Below, in pieces: positions 24,414 to 33,950 of a DNA stretch of 64,000 nucleotides (position 1 is its first letter; the number at the start of each line of letters is the position of its first letter). Source of the stretch: Bacteroidota bacterium (GTDB lineage: Bacteria > Bacteroidota > Bacteroidia > UKL13-3); assembly GCA_947464275.1 (NCBI GenBank), contig CANHVU010000003.1:62001-126000 (forward strand). Reading direction: 5' to 3'. Under the pieces are notes generated by a model. The model saw only the letters and a list, made by a program, of their open reading frames with translations, was not told the origin of the DNA and did not search any database. Position numbers and translations under genes: made by a program.

Positions 24414-27400
24414 CTACCTAATTAATGTAATATTTCCTTTAAGTTGCTTTACTATATCATCGTTATTGGTATAATCAACAATATAGTAATAAACATCTTC
24501 TTGGCAAGGGTTTCCATCAAAAGTTCCATCCCAGCCTTTGTTTACATTATTGCTGGTAAAAATTAATTGGCCCCAACGGTTATAAATACTTAAAACTGCT
24601 CCTTTTGAGTTATTGTACAATACTCTAAACTCTTCGTTTAATCCATTTTGATTAGGAGTAAATGCATTAGGAATAAAAATATTATTACTACCTTTAATAT
24701 GCAATAATTTGGAGGTTGTATCGCTACAAATGCGGTTAATGGCTTTTAATTGAATGCGATAAAACCCTTCATCTAAAAAATGATAGATTGGATTTTGTAT
24801 GTTACTAAATATAGTATTTTCAAAAGTCCATAAATAATTATTAGCAAATTTACTATTTGATACAAATTGAACAGACTTATCAATATTGGGATTCAATGGC
24901 ATTGTGTAAAACTCAGCTATGGGCTGAGGTACTACTTCAATTGTTTTTTCACTGTTACTGCTACAAAAATTTCTAGAAATAATATACTTAATTTTAAAAA
25001 TCCCAATAACATTAGGTGTAAATAACTTATTAAATATGTGTTCTCCTGCAAATACGCCAATGGAATCAATTGGGGTAATTGTAACAGGTTTTGAAAATTG
25101 ACAAACCAAAGTATCACTTGGTTCAAAATATGCATTTGGAATAGGGGTGAAGTATACTTTAAAAGAATCTAATAAAACACCACATTTGTTTTTTGAAGAC
25201 AAAACGAGCCACTTATTTCCTTCAGTTGTTGGTTTGGCTTTAAAGGTAGTTTGAAGTAATTTGTAATTACCAAATGTACCAAAATCATTTTGAACCCAAA
25301 AAACAGAATCATAATTTATGGCAGCCCCTTTAACTTTTAATTCTAAGTCATTACACATAACTGTATCCTTTCCAGCTTTTATTAACGGCCTCGAATTTAG
25401 AATTATTTGGGTTGTATCAGTGTTAAAGCAGCCATTAAAATCTTCATATTTTATCCAATAACTTCCATTAGTTGGAACTAAAATAGAATCAGTTTTTACA
25501 CCTGTATTCCATAAATAAGATTTAAATTTACTTATTCCAATTTTCCCAATTTCTGTGCACAAATAGGTTGTTTTAGGTAGATTCACTTTGCTATTTGGGT
25601 ACAAACTTATTTTTGCAATTTGAGAAATTACACTATCACATTGGCTTCTAACAATTACTGAATAATTGGCAGAATCGCTAGCATTAACAGCATTAAAATA
25701 TAAAGAATCTGCATTTGAGCCTAGTATGATATTGTTATTTTTCAACCATTGGTAAGTTACCAAACCAGTTCCAGTTCCTTTTACTTTCAAAACCACTTTA
25801 GAGTTAAGGCATTGTAAAACGCTTTGAGGTTGAAGTATTATTTTTGTGTTAGGAACAATTGAAATTCTTGCGGTAGCAGAAGCTACACTATCGCAATTAC
25901 TTTTTACATTAACAGAATAAATTCCAGTATCAGCGTAATTTATATTATTTATTATTAAAGAATCGTTGGTTTGTCCTAAAAGAATAGTATTCCCTTTTTT
26001 CCATTGATAAGATATTACACCTGATCCAGTAGCTTTTACAGTTAAAAAAGCTGTTGTATTTATACATTGTGAAACAGATTGTGGTTGAGTATTTATTGTG
26101 GTGTTTTTGTACAATCTTAAATAAACAGTGTCGCTGAAAATAGATGTACATTTACCAATAGCTTTTATTTGATAAAAACCAGTATCAGAGTTAGTGATAT
26201 TGTTAATTACTAGCGAATCTTTATTGGCTCCAATAACTAAATTTCCATTTTTATACCATTTGTAAATGATATTAGTATCATTTGTAACCCTTGATTTAAA
26301 AATAGCTTTAGTGCCTGAACATTGTAAAATACTAATAGGCTGCGTGGTAAATATTGGAAAGAAAACTTTAAGTTTAACACTATTTGATAAAACGCTATCG
26401 CAAAATGAGGAAACTAAAACCGAATAATCAGCAGTATCGAAATAATTAACAATTGGGATTACAAGTGAATCCGCATTAGCACCAATAATATCTTGTCCAT
26501 TCTTTTTCCATTTATAAGCTACATTTCCGTAACCATCAGCATTTACCTTAAATTTTACTGTACTATCTTTACATGCCGAAACATTAACTGGCTGAGTTAA
26601 TATGGTAGTACTTTTAAATATAATAAGCTTAGCAAAAGAAGAAATTACTGTATCGCACAAACTCCAAATTTTTACTGAATAATCACCCGAATCGGAATAA
26701 TTTAAATTATTTAAAACCAATGAATCTTTAGTTTGTCCAATCAAATCAATGTTTCCTTTTTTCCATTGATAACTCAATATTCCAGGCCCAATTGCTTTTA
26801 CTTTAAAAACTGCTTTACTATTCTTACATTGAGAAATAGATTGAGGTTGTGAATTAATAATAGTTGTATACGCTATGGTTAATTTTACAGTATCACTATT
26901 GGTATAGCTACATTTACCAGTTACTTTTAAATAATAAAACCCTGTATCTAAATTTCCAATATTATTAATTACCAAGGAATCTTTATTGGCCCCAGGAATA
27001 AGTATGCCTCTTTTAAACCATTGATAAACCATATTAGTATCGCTCGTTACAGTTGTTTTAAAAACAGCCCTTGTGCCGGGGCATTGTAATAAACTAACAG
27101 GTTGAATTACAAAAACTGGCTTTATTATTTTGAGGGTTGCAATATTAGAAATTACACTATCGCAATTGGCAATTACCAAAACAGAATAATTTGCGGTATC
27201 GCTATAACTGGCATTTGGAATTACAAGAGAATCGGTGGTAGCACCAATAATATTTACCCCATTTTTTTTCCATTGATATGAAAAGGTGAGTGTACTATTT
27301 ACCGTTACTTTAAATTTTGCTATGCTATCCAAGCAAACTGAAATGTTTTTGGGTTGACTAGTAATGTTTAACTTCAATGTAACTGTAAAACTATCTTTTT

Positions 27401-28565
27401 GTACACAACCATTTACATCTGTGGTGGTTAACAAGTATTTTGTAGTACTTGGCGGAGAAACTACAGGGTTTAAACAATTGCTGCAACTAAGCCCTGTTGA
27501 AGGTGTCCAATTATAATTAATTGGCTGAAAAAATGAACTTACTGTAGCCGTATTTTGAAGTGGAAATGGAGTGCCTCCACATACCAGCGTATCATTTTGT
27601 AAATTTAATTTTAAATCAGAAATTCTTATTACAGTCGTCAATGTATCAGCACAACCAAAAGTAGGGTAAGGTTTTGTTATTAATTTGAATTTATTGTAAA
27701 TGGTAGGGGTTGAAATATTTAAAATTTGCGAACTTCCTAATAGATTGGTAAAAGAAGAATCATACCATTTATAATCGGTAAATCCACTTGGCCCAATAAG
27801 TGTGGAAATAGGATTTCCTTTACATGAAATGGTGGAAATTTTATATTGATCACAATTTACATCCACATAACCATAGCCAAAATGCGCTGTATGCGTACAA
27901 TCACCACTTGCAAAATCTACAGCAATTGTTTTGCCACCATAACCAGATAAATCTAAATTAGCAGATGACCAACTTTTATAATACACGTCTGAAGAACCAA
28001 CACGAAAAAAACCGGGTAATGCAGAGGTGGCAACAAAATTAAAATTTACACAAGGAAGTAAAGTATTTGTTGCTGAATCAAAAGCATTTACACTAAAACG
28101 AGGTTGATCCCAATCATTATGTCCAGGATTTTGAAAAACAACAGCATATTTAAAAATTAATTTGTAATCATTTACACCAGCAGGAATTCTTATATAATAA
28201 CGGGCTCTTTCAGCCTGAGCTCCAGTATTATCATTTCCTAATTTTAATGAATAATTTCCACCATCGGGAGCTACAACTGGAAATCCTCCATAAGGATCAA
28301 CACCGGAGCCTGACATTAAATTATGTCGATTTAAAATGGCTGCAGTCGGGTTGTTAGCAACAATTGGACAACAAAAACCGGTGTAGAATAACCAATTATC
28401 TAAATTTCCGTTTTCAAAATTAATATTTGGTGGGCAAAACACGGTTTGGGCATTTGATTTGGAAATGCTGTTTAATACAAACAAAATGGCAAGCGCAAAA
28501 TGAATATTTTTCCTTTTAAAAATAAATGTTGGATAAAAATGTATTCTTAAATTTCTTATTGCCAT
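24414..28565 (-). CDS. Giant secreted Ig-repeat protein with gliding-motility-type (T9SS type B) C-terminal domain
   Basis: This 1383-aa protein starts with a signal sequence (hydrophobic core at about 24-40, ending SNAQ), then a beta-sandwich region with NINFENGNLDNW. From about residue 400 to 985 there are seven Ig-like repeats of about 84 aa, each with a QP start, a YQWKK-type Trp and a DSLVI ... Y-S-V pattern. PKD-like parts follow (FWVQNDFGTFG, PIAEFYTMP, YLWTFENTIFSNIQNPIYHF). It ends in the CHU_C/gliding domain FIPNAFTPNQNGLNEEF ... IYNRWGQLIF ... GWDGTFDG. This tail directs type IX export and surface attachment, so the product is probably a large adhesin or matrix protein. The gene stands alone. 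Confidence 0.88.
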   Translation of the reverse strand: MAIRNLRIHFYPTFIFKRKNIHFALAILFVLNSISKSNAQTVFCPPNINFENGNLDNWLFYTGFCCPIVANNPTAAILNRHNLMSGSGVDPYGGFPVVAPDGGNYSLKLGNDNTGAQAERARYYIRIPAGVNDYKLIFKYAVVFQNPGHNDWDQPRFSVNAFDSATNTLLPCVNFNFVATSALPGFFRVGSSDVYYKSWSSANLDLSGYGGKTIAVDFASGDCTHTAHFGYGYVDVNCDQYKISTISCKGNPISTLIGPSGFTDYKWYDSSFTNLLGSSQILNISTPTIYNKFKLITKPYPTFGCADTLTTVIRISDLKLNLQNDTLVCGGTPFPLQNTATVSSFFQPINYNWTPSTGLSCSNCLNPVVSPPSTTKYLLTTTDVNGCVQKDSFTVTLKLNITSQPKNISVCLDSIAKFKVTVNSTLTFSYQWKKNGVNIIGATTDSLVIPNASYSDTANYSVLVIANCDSVISNIATLKIIKPVFVIQPVSLLQCPGTRAVFKTTVTSDTNMVYQWFKRGILIPGANKDSLVINNIGNLDTGFYYLKVTGKCSYTNSDTVKLTIAYTTIINSQPQSISQCKNSKAVFKVKAIGPGILSYQWKKGNIDLIGQTKDSLVLNNLNYSDSGDYSVKIWSLCDTVISSFAKLIIFKSTTILTQPVNVSACKDSTVKFKVNADGYGNVAYKWKKNGQDIIGANADSLVIPIVNYFDTADYSVLVSSFCDSVLSNSVKLKVFFPIFTTQPISILQCSGTKAIFKSRVTNDTNIIYKWYKNGNLVIGANKDSLVINNITNSDTGFYQIKAIGKCTSIFSDTVYLRLYKNTTINTQPQSVSQCINTTAFLTVKATGSGVISYQWKKGNTILLGQTNDSLIINNINYADTGIYSVNVKSNCDSVASATARISIVPNTKIILQPQSVLQCLNSKVVLKVKGTGTGLVTYQWLKNNNIILGSNADSLYFNAVNASDSANYSVIVRSQCDSVISQIAKISLYPNSKVNLPKTTYLCTEIGKIGISKFKSYLWNTGVKTDSILVPTNGSYWIKYEDFNGCFNTDTTQIILNSRPLIKAGKDTVMCNDLELKVKGAAINYDSVFWVQNDFGTFGNYKLLQTTFKAKPTTEGNKWLVLSSKNKCGVLLDSFKVYFTPIPNAYFEPSDTLVCQFSKPVTITPIDSIGVFAGEHIFNKLFTPNVIGIFKIKYIISRNFCSSNSEKTIEVVPQPIAEFYTMPLNPNIDKSVQFVSNSKFANNYLWTFENTIFSNIQNPIYHFLDEGFYRIQLKAINRICSDTTSKLLHIKGSNNIFIPNAFTPNQNGLNEEFRVLYNNSKGAVLSIYNRWGQLIFTSNNVNKGWDGTFDGNPCQEDVYYYIVDYTNNDDIVKQLKGNITLIR
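25600..27367 (-). repeat. Seven tandem Ig-type repeats with a three-unit higher-order period
   Basis: Units begin at about residues 399, 484, 570, 654, 738, 820 and 905 of the giant protein. Units 1 and 4, 2 and 5, and 3 and 6 resemble each other more than their direct neighbours (units 2 and 5 share QC.GT.A.FK and DTN..Y.W.K.G; units 3 and 6 share QPQS.SQC and YQWKKGN). The block period is therefore about 255 aa (about 765 bp), present twice plus one extra unit. Confidence 0.7.
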
Positions 28566-28705
28566 TAATAGTTATCGTGTAACTTCTTAAAGTTATTTTT
28601 CAAATGTATTGTTTAGTTATTAGTAATTCAAGCTAAAGCTATAATCTGCATATTTTAAATATATCTTATAATTAACATTATGTTAAGTAATAATTTAAAA
28701 TATAA

Positions 28706-28738
28706 AAAAACCGACTATTTATTATCTAGTCGGTTTTT
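28706..28738 (-). terminator. Rho-independent terminator after the TPR gene
   Basis: A perfect 12-bp stem AAAAACCGACTA/TAGTCGGTTTTT with a 9-base loop and flanking A and T runs works on the minus strand. It lies 23 bases after the stop of the TPR gene and separates it from the Ig-repeat gene. Confidence 0.85.
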
Positions 28739-28760
28739 GTGGTTATTAATAATTTGGGCA

Positions 28761-30164
28761 CTACCCTTTTTTCTTGCTATTGATTATTACTTCTTCTTTC
28801 TTAGCGCGGTATTCATTTGATTTGCTTTCATTTTTCATACCTGCATAAATTAATTGTAAACTATAATAAGCATCTTTAAGATATGCGTATTTAATTGCTT
28901 TATCTTCAGCTGTTTTTTCAGATTTTACTTCAGCAATTTCAATTACTTTTTCAAATTGAGCAATTGCTACGCTAAAAATACTGTCTTGAACTTTTTTATA
29001 TGCATTGAATTTTTTGTCGTATTCTGTTTGCGTTTTAGCATCTATGGCATTAATTTTTTCAGCAATTGCAGTTGTTTTGTTATTTGTTAACGCACCTAAA
29101 TTATAGTATGCATCAATCATATCAGGGTTTAAGTCAATAGCTTTAAAGTAATCAGCCTCAGCCTTTGATTGGTATTGAGCTGCTTTTTTATTTAACTCTA
29201 TTACTTTTGTGCTTAAATCTTTAGCCTGTGCCTCTAATTGCTTTTTAGTAGCAACATTTTTTTCGATCTTAGCTTTTTTATTTATTGCAGCTGCCTCCTC
29301 TTTGTATTTTTTAATTTCTTTCGTAAATCCGGTTGCAGCATTATCGTATAAATTTCCTCTAGTATAAATTAAATCAGGGTCTTCAGGTTTTTGTTCATTT
29401 GCAAGTTCAACCTTTTGCATTAATATATCTAGCTTGTTTTGAGCTATATAAATATTAATCTCTTGTCCAATTAAATCTTTCTTTTCTGGAAATAAAGTTC
29501 TGCCTTTTTCTAAGTAACTAATTGCTGTATTTGTATCGCCTTCTTCAAGGTATATATTAGTTAAATAAGCGTAAATCAAATGATCTTGGTAGTCTAATTC
29601 AATTAAACGCTTCAAATATTTTTTTTGATCTTCCTTGATTTTTTCTTTATTGGCAAAATAGAATTGATTGAAAACAATTGACTTTTCAGTTAAATTGTTG
29701 GTTTTCATATCACCATTTTTATCATAAGGCAATAAGTCAATAACCAATTGATAATATGATTGGATTTTTTTGTAATCACTTCTTTGGCTAGCTTCGTATG
29801 CAGCACTATTACAAGCAAATGCAGCATTAACTATATTATATTCAATTTGCTCTTTGTAAATTTCTTTTTTATCTAACTCTAAGCAACGTTTTGCAGCCAA
29901 AGCCCATTTCTCTGCAGCATCAATATCTAATTTTCTAACTTTTTCATCTTTCGATGTAGCAATGGTATCATAAATTGCAGCTCTGTAATAAAGCATTTTA
30001 ACATTATCTTTGGTATCTGGATGTTCAAATGCGGCATCAATGGCTTTTTTAGCATCTTCCATTTCTGCATTGTTAAAGTATAGAGCAGCTGACTCTACTT
30101 GACTTTTTTGTGCCCAACCACTAATGGTTATTAAGCACATTAAAACTAAAAGCGTTTTTTTCAT
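28761..30164 (-). CDS. Periplasmic TPR protein
   Basis: This 467-aa protein has a signal peptide (MKKTLLVLMCLITISGWAQ). The rest is helical TPR-like sequence (SAALYFNNAEMEDAKKAIDAAFEHP, YAYLTNIYLEEGDTNTAISYLEKGRTLFPEKKD, ADYFKAIDLNPDMIDAYYNLGALTNN), with a Lys/Ala/Glu-rich coiled-coil segment at about residues 280-330 (KEIKKYKEEAAAINKKAKIEKN). It is probably a periplasmic scaffold for protein-protein contacts. It is monocistronic, with a strong terminator. The partner is unknown. Confidence 0.8.
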   Translation of the reverse strand: MKKTLLVLMCLITISGWAQKSQVESAALYFNNAEMEDAKKAIDAAFEHPDTKDNVKMLYYRAAIYDTIATSKDEKVRKLDIDAAEKWALAAKRCLELDKKEIYKEQIEYNIVNAAFACNSAAYEASQRSDYKKIQSYYQLVIDLLPYDKNGDMKTNNLTEKSIVFNQFYFANKEKIKEDQKKYLKRLIELDYQDHLIYAYLTNIYLEEGDTNTAISYLEKGRTLFPEKKDLIGQEINIYIAQNKLDILMQKVELANEQKPEDPDLIYTRGNLYDNAATGFTKEIKKYKEEAAAINKKAKIEKNVATKKQLEAQAKDLSTKVIELNKKAAQYQSKAEADYFKAIDLNPDMIDAYYNLGALTNNKTTAIAEKINAIDAKTQTEYDKKFNAYKKVQDSIFSVAIAQFEKVIEIAEVKSEKTAEDKAIKYAYLKDAYYSLQLIYAGMKNESKSNEYRAKKEEVIINSKKKG

Positions 30165-30283
30165 GGTATATCTATGTTATGTGTTATTAAATAAGGTTTA
30201 CAAATTGCCTGCCAAAAGTAACAGTAAATTGTATATAAGCAAAAGTCAGCCTAAAATTTAATATGGTTGCTTTTGCTTATTTT

Positions 30284-31543
30284 TTATGCCAATACTAATT
30301 GCAATGAGCGCCTATTACGTTGTTCCAACAATATTTTTTTGCCTTCGGTAAATTTATTGGCTTCAGCCGATTCGTAATTACTAATGGTTAAAAGCTCTAA
30401 ATTGTTGTTCGATTTTACCCTGTAATTCTGCTCCAATTCGTTGATTAAATCATTGCATTTGTGCTCATTATAGTCAACACAAACGGTAAAACTAATAGCA
30501 GAATTTTGCATTACATTTATCTTTACTCCATAACTAGCAAATAATGAAAAAATACTGCTCAGATTTTCTTCTACTATAAAGCTAAAATCTTTACTAGCTA
30601 TAGAAATCAGCATTTGATTTTGCTTGAAAATATAAGTTGGAACCAAGTCTTCTTTTTCTCGAGGAACCCCTACTGTTGTTCCTTCATCGCCAGGATTGAT
30701 AAACGATTTTACATATAAAGGAATTTCTTTGTTTAAAAGTGGTTGAATGGTTTTTGGGTGAATTACCGTAGCGCCATAAAAGGCCATTTCAATGGCTTTA
30801 TTATAACTCAAACCTGAAATTTTTACTGCTTCAGCAAAACGTTTTGGATCGGCATTCATAACTCCGGCTACATCTTTCCATATGGTTACACTTTCGGCAT
30901 CTAAACAAAAAGCAAAAATTGCTGCACTGTAATCAGAACCTTCTCGGCCCAATGTTACCGTGGTATTAACCGAACTGCGACCAATAAAACCTTGGGTAAT
31001 AACCATCTTTTTTTGTACAATTGGTTTTAAGGTTTTGGCTATTTTTTCGTTGGTTAAACTCCAATTTACCTTTCCTTCGCGGTAAGTATTATCGGTGCTT
31101 ATAAAATTTTGAGCATCCATCCAACGGTTTTTTAAACCGGCTTCATTTAAGTAAGTACTTACTATTTTAGTTGATAATATTTCACCATAACTTACAATTT
31201 GATCGTAATGGTAATCGTAATTATTATCAGGCTCCGCCTCCAGCAAACATTCTAATTCAATAAAAATGTTTTCTATATCATCAAAAGCGTGGCTTTGTGT
31301 TTGTGGTAATAATTTATCAATAATATTATAATGAAATTGCTTTATTTCCTCCAAAGTTGAGTACTTAGCATCGGTTCTATTGAAATAAGCATCTACTAAT
31401 TTTTCTAACAAATTAGTAGTTTTTCCCATTGCTGAAATAACAATTAATACATTTTCGTTGGCAAAATTGCCTAACACCTTTGCGACATTTCTGACCGCAT
31501 CTGCATCTTTTACCGATGCACCCCCAAATTTAAAAACTTTCAT
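30284..31543 (-). CDS. lysC: Aspartate kinase
   Basis: This 419-aa monofunctional aspartokinase has the N-terminal KFGGASV, the catalytic/ATP region TTVTLGREGSDYSA (about residues 200-213) and WKDVAGVMNADPK. Two ACT-like regions from about 310 (MLISIASKDFSFIVEENLSSIFSLFASYGVKIN) are the usual site of feedback inhibition by lysine or threonine. It phosphorylates aspartate in the first step towards lysine, threonine, methionine and diaminopimelate. No homoserine dehydrogenase domain is fused. It lies downstream of an asparaginase and an orphan gene on the same strand. Confidence 0.93.
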   Translation of the reverse strand: MKVFKFGGASVKDADAVRNVAKVLGNFANENVLIVISAMGKTTNLLEKLVDAYFNRTDAKYSTLEEIKQFHYNIIDKLLPQTQSHAFDDIENIFIELECLLEAEPDNNYDYHYDQIVSYGEILSTKIVSTYLNEAGLKNRWMDAQNFISTDNTYREGKVNWSLTNEKIAKTLKPIVQKKMVITQGFIGRSSVNTTVTLGREGSDYSAAIFAFCLDAESVTIWKDVAGVMNADPKRFAEAVKISGLSYNKAIEMAFYGATVIHPKTIQPLLNKEIPLYVKSFINPGDEGTTVGVPREKEDLVPTYIFKQNQMLISIASKDFSFIVEENLSSIFSLFASYGVKINVMQNSAISFTVCVDYNEHKCNDLINELEQNYRVKSNNNLELLTISNYESAEANKFTEGKKILLEQRNRRSLQLVLA

Positions 31544-31633
31544 TGATACTGATAAAATACTTGTGTTGCAAAATAAAACTAATATTTGATTTACCTATGT
31601 GGCTGTAGGTTTTGGATTTCTACATTAACTAAA

Positions 31634-32236
31634 TTAATACAAACTTGTCTTTATGTTTAAATCTCTTGTCCTGTCGATTGCAATGCCTTTTGGAATGAAA
31701 ACATCTACTTTTTCACTTAAACCAACCCAGATAATTCTATATTCTTTTTGCCATTTATCTTCAATAGATTTCAAAAAATGATTCCTATTTAGTCCTTTTG
31801 TATACTGACAAAAGCCATCTTTTCCAATTAAACCTATTTGTTCATTCAAAGAATTAAAAAGTTTTACATAATCAATAATTTCAACGCAAAACATTTTCTT
31901 AAACTTAAGAGCAGCCTTTTGATGGAAATTAGTACTAAAACAAATTATTAGTGCATCTTCAAATTTTTGATAATGATAAATATTATGATTTATCATTCCA
32001 TTATAAAATATTTTATTATTCTCGGCATGAATTGTAACATTGTTACCAAATTCAAATACTCCTGGTATATATAAAGGATCTCCCTTTGATTCGATTTGAA
32101 GATTTTCATCAGGAGTATAAATTCCATTTCTATCTTTATTCCAATAATTACTTGCTAAAGATAATGTTACTGGACCTCCACCATTAATCCACGTTTCTAC
32201 ATGTGTTTCTTTGTTTAAATATAAATACAATTTCAT
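31634..32236 (-). CDS. Hypothetical protein, 200 aa
   Basis: No family is recognised. The protein is soluble, without a signal peptide, rich in Asn, Lys, Tyr and Ile, with WINGGGPVTLSLASNYWNKDRNG near the N-terminus and KYRIIWVGLSE-like strands near the C-terminus. It lies 8 bases after the asparaginase stop, so it is probably cotranscribed with it, and 90 bases before lysC. It may be an inserted accessory gene between two aspartate-metabolism genes. Confidence 0.55.
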   Translation of the reverse strand: MKLYLYLNKETHVETWINGGGPVTLSLASNYWNKDRNGIYTPDENLQIESKGDPLYIPGVFEFGNNVTIHAENNKIFYNGMINHNIYHYQKFEDALIICFSTNFHQKAALKFKKMFCVEIIDYVKLFNSLNEQIGLIGKDGFCQYTKGLNRNHFLKSIEDKWQKEYRIIWVGLSEKVDVFIPKGIAIDRTRDLNIKTSLY

Positions 32237-32244
32237 TAGTACCC

Positions 32245-32733
32245 TTACCCCAACTCCTCAAAAAAGCCAGTTTGTTTGTTCTTTTTGCAGTTGTTCCAGT
32301 CGTAATAGCGACCATTCATGGCAATATAAATACCTGCAGGTAAGCTTTGTACAAAAGCCAAAGCGCTTCCAAGGTTAAATAATCCATCACTTGAGCCAAA
32401 TTTATACGGAATCATGGCTCCTGTAATCACCACAGTTTTACCTGGAATTTTATCAGCTAAATATTTAGCCGTTTCGGTCATGGTATCAGTTCCGTGGGTA
32501 ATTACTATTTTATTTTCATCGCAACGCTGGCAACTTTCCAAAATGATATTTCTATCCGTATCGGTCATTTCTAAACTATCAATTAACATCAATGTGCGCA
32601 CACTTAAATCTAATCGGCTGCGGCCAAGTTTCAGAATTTCATTGATATGTGAATCTTTAAAGAACAATTGTCCTGTTAATTCATTGTATTCTTTATCAAA
32701 AGTTCCGCCTGTTACAAATAGTCTAATTGCCAT
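32245..32733 (-). CDS. Short L-asparaginase-like protein (N-terminal domain only)
   Basis: This 162-aa protein aligns with the N-terminal catalytic domain of type I/II asparaginases: TGGTFDKEYNE with the nucleophile Thr at about residue 10-12 and THGTDTMTETA with the second Thr-Asp pair at about 80-84, followed by VVITGAMIPYKFGSSDG. Full asparaginases are about 330 aa with a second domain that completes the active site between subunits; here that domain is absent. Short proteins of this kind are known as a family, so this is not necessarily a truncation. Activity on asparagine is uncertain. Confidence 0.8.
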   Translation of the reverse strand: MAIRLFVTGGTFDKEYNELTGQLFFKDSHINEILKLGRSRLDLSVRTLMLIDSLEMTDTDRNIILESCQRCDENKIVITHGTDTMTETAKYLADKIPGKTVVITGAMIPYKFGSSDGLFNLGSALAFVQSLPAGIYIAMNGRYYDWNNCKKNKQTGFFEELG

Positions 32734-32782
32734 AATTAATAATTAATTTACGCTGCAAGAATAAGGAATTGAATAAGGCTAT

Positions 32783-32790
32783 TATATTTG
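32783..32790 (+). promoter_or_regulatory. -7 box TATATTTG of the alkaline phosphatase gene
   Basis: TATATTTG is a full match to TAnnTTTG. It lies inside the N-terminal extension drawn by the ORF track (start 32769), which argues that translation starts later, at the TTG at 32814. No clear -33 element is seen at the usual spacing. Confidence 0.45.
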
Positions 32791-32813
32791 AACCCAATAA
32801 ATTTTTTAAACAA

Positions 32814-33905
32814 TTGAAAAAAAATGTATTCAGTTTTGGAGTAATACTATTGGTGTTGCTTGCTATTGGCGGATCTTATTCGTTTACCCAAAAAGCTAAA
32901 AAGCCAAAAGTTAAAAAAGTGATTTTTATAATTGGCGATGGAATGGGGCTTGCTCAAATAAGCGGAGCCATGAGCGAAAGTACCGACCGCAATGCTTTTG
33001 AAAGATTTAAGGTAATTGGCATGAGCAAAACTTCATCGGCCGACAATTACGTAACCGATAGTGGTGCTGGTGCAACAGTTTTTGCCATTGGTAAAAAAAC
33101 TTTCAATTACGGAATTAGTGTGGGAACTGATTCATTGCCATATCCAAGTTTATTTGAAATGATGAAAAAGAAAAACATGGCAACTGGTGTGGTTGTTACT
33201 TCATCCATTACTCATGCCACTCCTGCTTGTTTTTATGCACATGTTTCATCGCGCAAAAGCGAAGATGATATTGCAGAATTTTTATTAAAAGGCAATTGCG
33301 ATATAGCTATTGGTGGTGGAACTAAGTTTATTACCGATAGAAAAGATAAAAAGAATTTAACTGAGTTATTGCAACTGAATGGCTTTATTGTAAAAACAGA
33401 TACCACCAATAATTTTGAGCCGTTTAGTGGCAATAAACAAGTTTACACCTTGGCTTACGATGGCATGAAACGTAAATTAGATGGCAGAAACGATTTTTTA
33501 AAACTTGCTTCTATGCATGCTATAAGTCAGTTGAATAACAACAAAAATGGTTATATGTTAATGATTGAGGGAAGTCAGGTAGATTGGGGCGGACATGCCA
33601 ATGATTACCAATACATGAAAACTGAATTATACGACCTAAACCAAACCATTAATGCTGTTTTAGATTATGCTGAAAAACAAGGTGATGTTTTAGTGGTTGT
33701 TACAGCCGACCATGAAACAGGAGGACTTTCATTGCATCCAAATAAAGACGATAAAAAACAATTTACAGCAAATTACTCAACTAGTGGTCATTCAGGAATA
33801 ATGGTTCCTGTTTTTGCCTTTGGCCCAGGAGCTGAATTGTTTGGTGGAATTTATGAAAACACTCAAATTCATTATAATTTCAAACAATTATTAGGCTTGG
33901 AATAA
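32814..33905 (+). CDS. Alkaline phosphatase
   Basis: The ORF track begins at a TTG at 32769, but the next TTG at 32814 gives MKKNVFSFGVILLVLLAIGGSYS, a proper signal peptide, and lies just after a -7 box; I choose 32814 (363 aa). There is no upstream ATG. Motifs of the PhoA superfamily are IGDGMGLAQI (metal site), the nucleophile in VTDSGAGAT, EGSQVDWGGHAND, VVTADHETGG and TSGHSGIMVPVFAFG. The enzyme hydrolyses phosphate monoesters in the periplasm to release phosphate. It is followed by a hairpin terminator. No Pho-box-like sequence is recognised. Confidence 0.9.
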   Translation: MKKNVFSFGVILLVLLAIGGSYSFTQKAKKPKVKKVIFIIGDGMGLAQISGAMSESTDRNAFERFKVIGMSKTSSADNYVTDSGAGATVFAIGKKTFNYGISVGTDSLPYPSLFEMMKKKNMATGVVVTSSITHATPACFYAHVSSRKSEDDIAEFLLKGNCDIAIGGGTKFITDRKDKKNLTELLQLNGFIVKTDTTNNFEPFSGNKQVYTLAYDGMKRKLDGRNDFLKLASMHAISQLNNNKNGYMLMIEGSQVDWGGHANDYQYMKTELYDLNQTINAVLDYAEKQGDVLVVVTADHETGGLSLHPNKDDKKQFTANYSTSGHSGIMVPVFAFGPGAELFGGIYENTQIHYNFKQLLGLE

Positions 33906-33912
33906 TATAATA

Positions 33913-33936
33913 AAGGTTGGTGAGAACACCAACCTT
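33913..33936 (+). terminator. Hairpin after alkaline phosphatase
   Basis: A perfect 10-bp stem AAGGTTGGTG/CACCAACCTT with loop AGAA starts 8 bases after the stop codon, followed by an A-rich then T-rich stretch (AAAAAATTTT). The same hairpin type occurs twice at 15463-15517, so it may be a mobile hairpin rather than a gene-specific terminator. Confidence 0.6.
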
Positions 33937-33950
33937 GGACAAAAAATTTT

